From an uncultured Prevotellaceae bacterium (GTDB lineage: Bacteria > Bacteroidota > Bacteroidia > Bacteroidales > Bacteroidaceae): a stretch of 8,107 bases of DNA. The first letter of the stretch is position 1, and each line of letters opens with the position of its first letter. Positions 7,118 through 8,107 of this stretch are shown here, in pieces. Where the stretch lies: the NCBI GenBank assembly GCA_947306845.1, contig CAMZHP010000140.1:1-8107 (forward strand), given 5' to 3'. A model generated the notes under the pieces. It did no database searches. It worked only from the letters and a program-made list of their open reading frames with translations, and was not told the origin of the DNA. Position numbers and translations under genes: made by a program.

Positions 7118-8107
7118 ATGAGAAACTATTTATCAGCGGCCATTCTGGCCATTCTAATCCTGATTCCGATGTTGGCAACAGCGAAGAAAAAGACAGTGAC
7201 CATCAAGGTGATTGAAACCAGTGACGTACATGGATGCTTCTTTCCCTATGACTTCATCAACCGCCGTCCGCTCAAGGGCAGCATGGCACGTGTGATGACC
7301 TACGTGAGACAGCAGCGCGAGCAATACGGCAAGAACGTCATCCTTGTCGATAACGGTGACATTTTGCAAGGACAGCCCACCTGCTATTACTGCAACTATG
7401 TGAAGCCTGAAATCCCCAATGTGGCTGCAGAAGTCATCAACTACATGGGTTTTGATGCCCAGACCTTCGGCAATCATGACGTGGAAACGGGCCATGCCGT
7501 TTACGACAAATGGATCCGTGAGGTGAAGTGCCCGATGCTCGGTGCCAACATTATCGAGACGAAGACAGGTAAGCCATATGTACATCCCTACACCATCATT
7601 GAGCGAGACGGAGTCAAGATAGCCATCATCGGCATGCTCACTCCGGCCATCCCCAACTGGCTCAATGAGGAACTGTGGAGCGGTCTCCGTTTTGATGAGA
7701 TGGTGAAAAGTGCCCGCTACTGGGTTGACCAAGTCAAAGCCAACGAGCATCCTGATATCATCATCGGACTGTTCCACTCCGGAAAGGACGGCGGTATCGT
7801 CACTCCCGACTATGAGGAAGATGCCTCGCTGCGTATCGCCAAGGAAGTGCCTGGTTTCGACATCATCCTCTACGGCCACGACCATACGCAGTTTAAGGAT
7901 GTGGTGAAGAACACGGCAGGTCAGGACGTCGTTTTCCTCGACCCCTCATGCAATGCCCTTATGGTGGCAGAGGCCACGATAGAAATCACCAAAGGCAAGC
8001 GGGGGAAACTGCTCAACAAGAAAGTGACAGGCGACATCATCGATGTCTCAGAACTTCCTGTTGACGATGTCTTTGTGAAGCATTTCCAACCTGCGGTCGA
8101 CATTGTG
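7118..8107 (+). CDS. Exported 5'-nucleotidase/UshA-like metallophosphoesterase (3' end outside window)
   Basis: The first 330 residues of a metal-dependent phosphoesterase are present and the frame is open to the window edge. Residues 1-22 form a signal peptide (MRNYLSAAILAILILIPMLATA) with likely cleavage before KKK, so the enzyme should work in the periplasm or at the surface. All calcineurin-type metal-site motifs are present in order: SDVHG with D36 and H38, NGDILQG with D81, GNHD with N119, H120 and D121, FHSG with H220, and GHDH with H254 and H256. Motif spacing and the TVTIKVIETSDVHGCFFPYD start match the 5'-nucleotidase/UshA/2',3'-cyclic phosphodiesterase family. Such enzymes release phosphate from extracellular nucleotides or nucleotide sugars. 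The sequence reaches the linker after the catalytic domain (ELPVDDVFVKHF), so a C-terminal 5'-nucleotidase substrate domain probably follows, but this cannot be seen. ATG 7118 is chosen because it directly gives the signal peptide. The exact substrate is undetermined. A C-x-x-C pair (C89, C92) just after the NGDILQGQPT motif is unusual. Confidence 0.9.
   Translation, partial: MRNYLSAAILAILILIPMLATAKKKTVTIKVIETSDVHGCFFPYDFINRRPLKGSMARVMTYVRQQREQYGKNVILVDNGDILQGQPTCYYCNYVKPEIPNVAAEVINYMGFDAQTFGNHDVETGHAVYDKWIREVKCPMLGANIIETKTGKPYVHPYTIIERDGVKIAIIGMLTPAIPNWLNEELWSGLRFDEMVKSARYWVDQVKANEHPDIIIGLFHSGKDGGIVTPDYEEDASLRIAKEVPGFDIILYGHDHTQFKDVVKNTAGQDVVFLDPSCNALMVAEATIEITKGKRGKLLNKKVTGDIIDVSELPVDDVFVKHFQPAVDIV

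Noticed and set aside
1..8107. CRISPR array, tRNA or rRNA gene, insertion sequence or phage module
   Set aside because: No regularly spaced direct repeats, no recognisable tRNA or rRNA sequence, and no transposase, integrase or phage-like product were seen. The sequence is almost fully used by three envelope-related genes.

Overview
The window looks like a chromosomal segment from a gut- or rumen-type Bacteroidales bacterium, plausibly near Prevotella/Segatella. This rests on four things: a Bacteroidetes-style TamB (DUF490) protein, a close match to the Bacteroidetes sigma-ABfr promoter (TTG, 20 bases, TAATTTTG) in front of it, weak Shine-Dalgarno signals, and AT-rich GAATTAAGAATTA-type intergenic sequence. 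Species cannot be fixed from this sequence alone. All three genes read rightward on the + strand and each product starts with an export signal or membrane anchor, so the theme is the cell envelope and periplasm.

Layout. Bases 1-92 hold no assignable gene; they end in an AT-rich imperfect repeat. Bases 93-2483 encode a secreted glycoside hydrolase family 9 enzyme with two N-terminal beta-rich modules and a recognisable but atypical active site. Bases 2484-2562 are a short intergenic stretch with a strong promoter candidate, followed by a perfect 10-bp hairpin that runs into the next gene and contains its start codon. Bases 2563-7017 encode a 1484-residue TamB-like protein. Bases 7018-7117 are intergenic, with an imperfect inverted repeat. 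From 7118 to the window end runs the N-terminal 330 residues of an exported 5'-nucleotidase/UshA-type metallophosphoesterase, cut by the window edge.

The genes do not form an obvious single pathway. GH9 would cleave beta-glucans or related polysaccharides at the surface or in the periplasm. TamB belongs to the machinery linking inner and outer membrane (outer-membrane protein assembly and/or phospholipid transport). The phosphoesterase would salvage nucleotides or other phosphate esters in the periplasm. The promoter between GH9 and tamB suggests that tamB has its own transcription start. The most notable non-coding signal is the hairpin over the tamB start codon. I did not find a convincing undescribed multi-gene system here.
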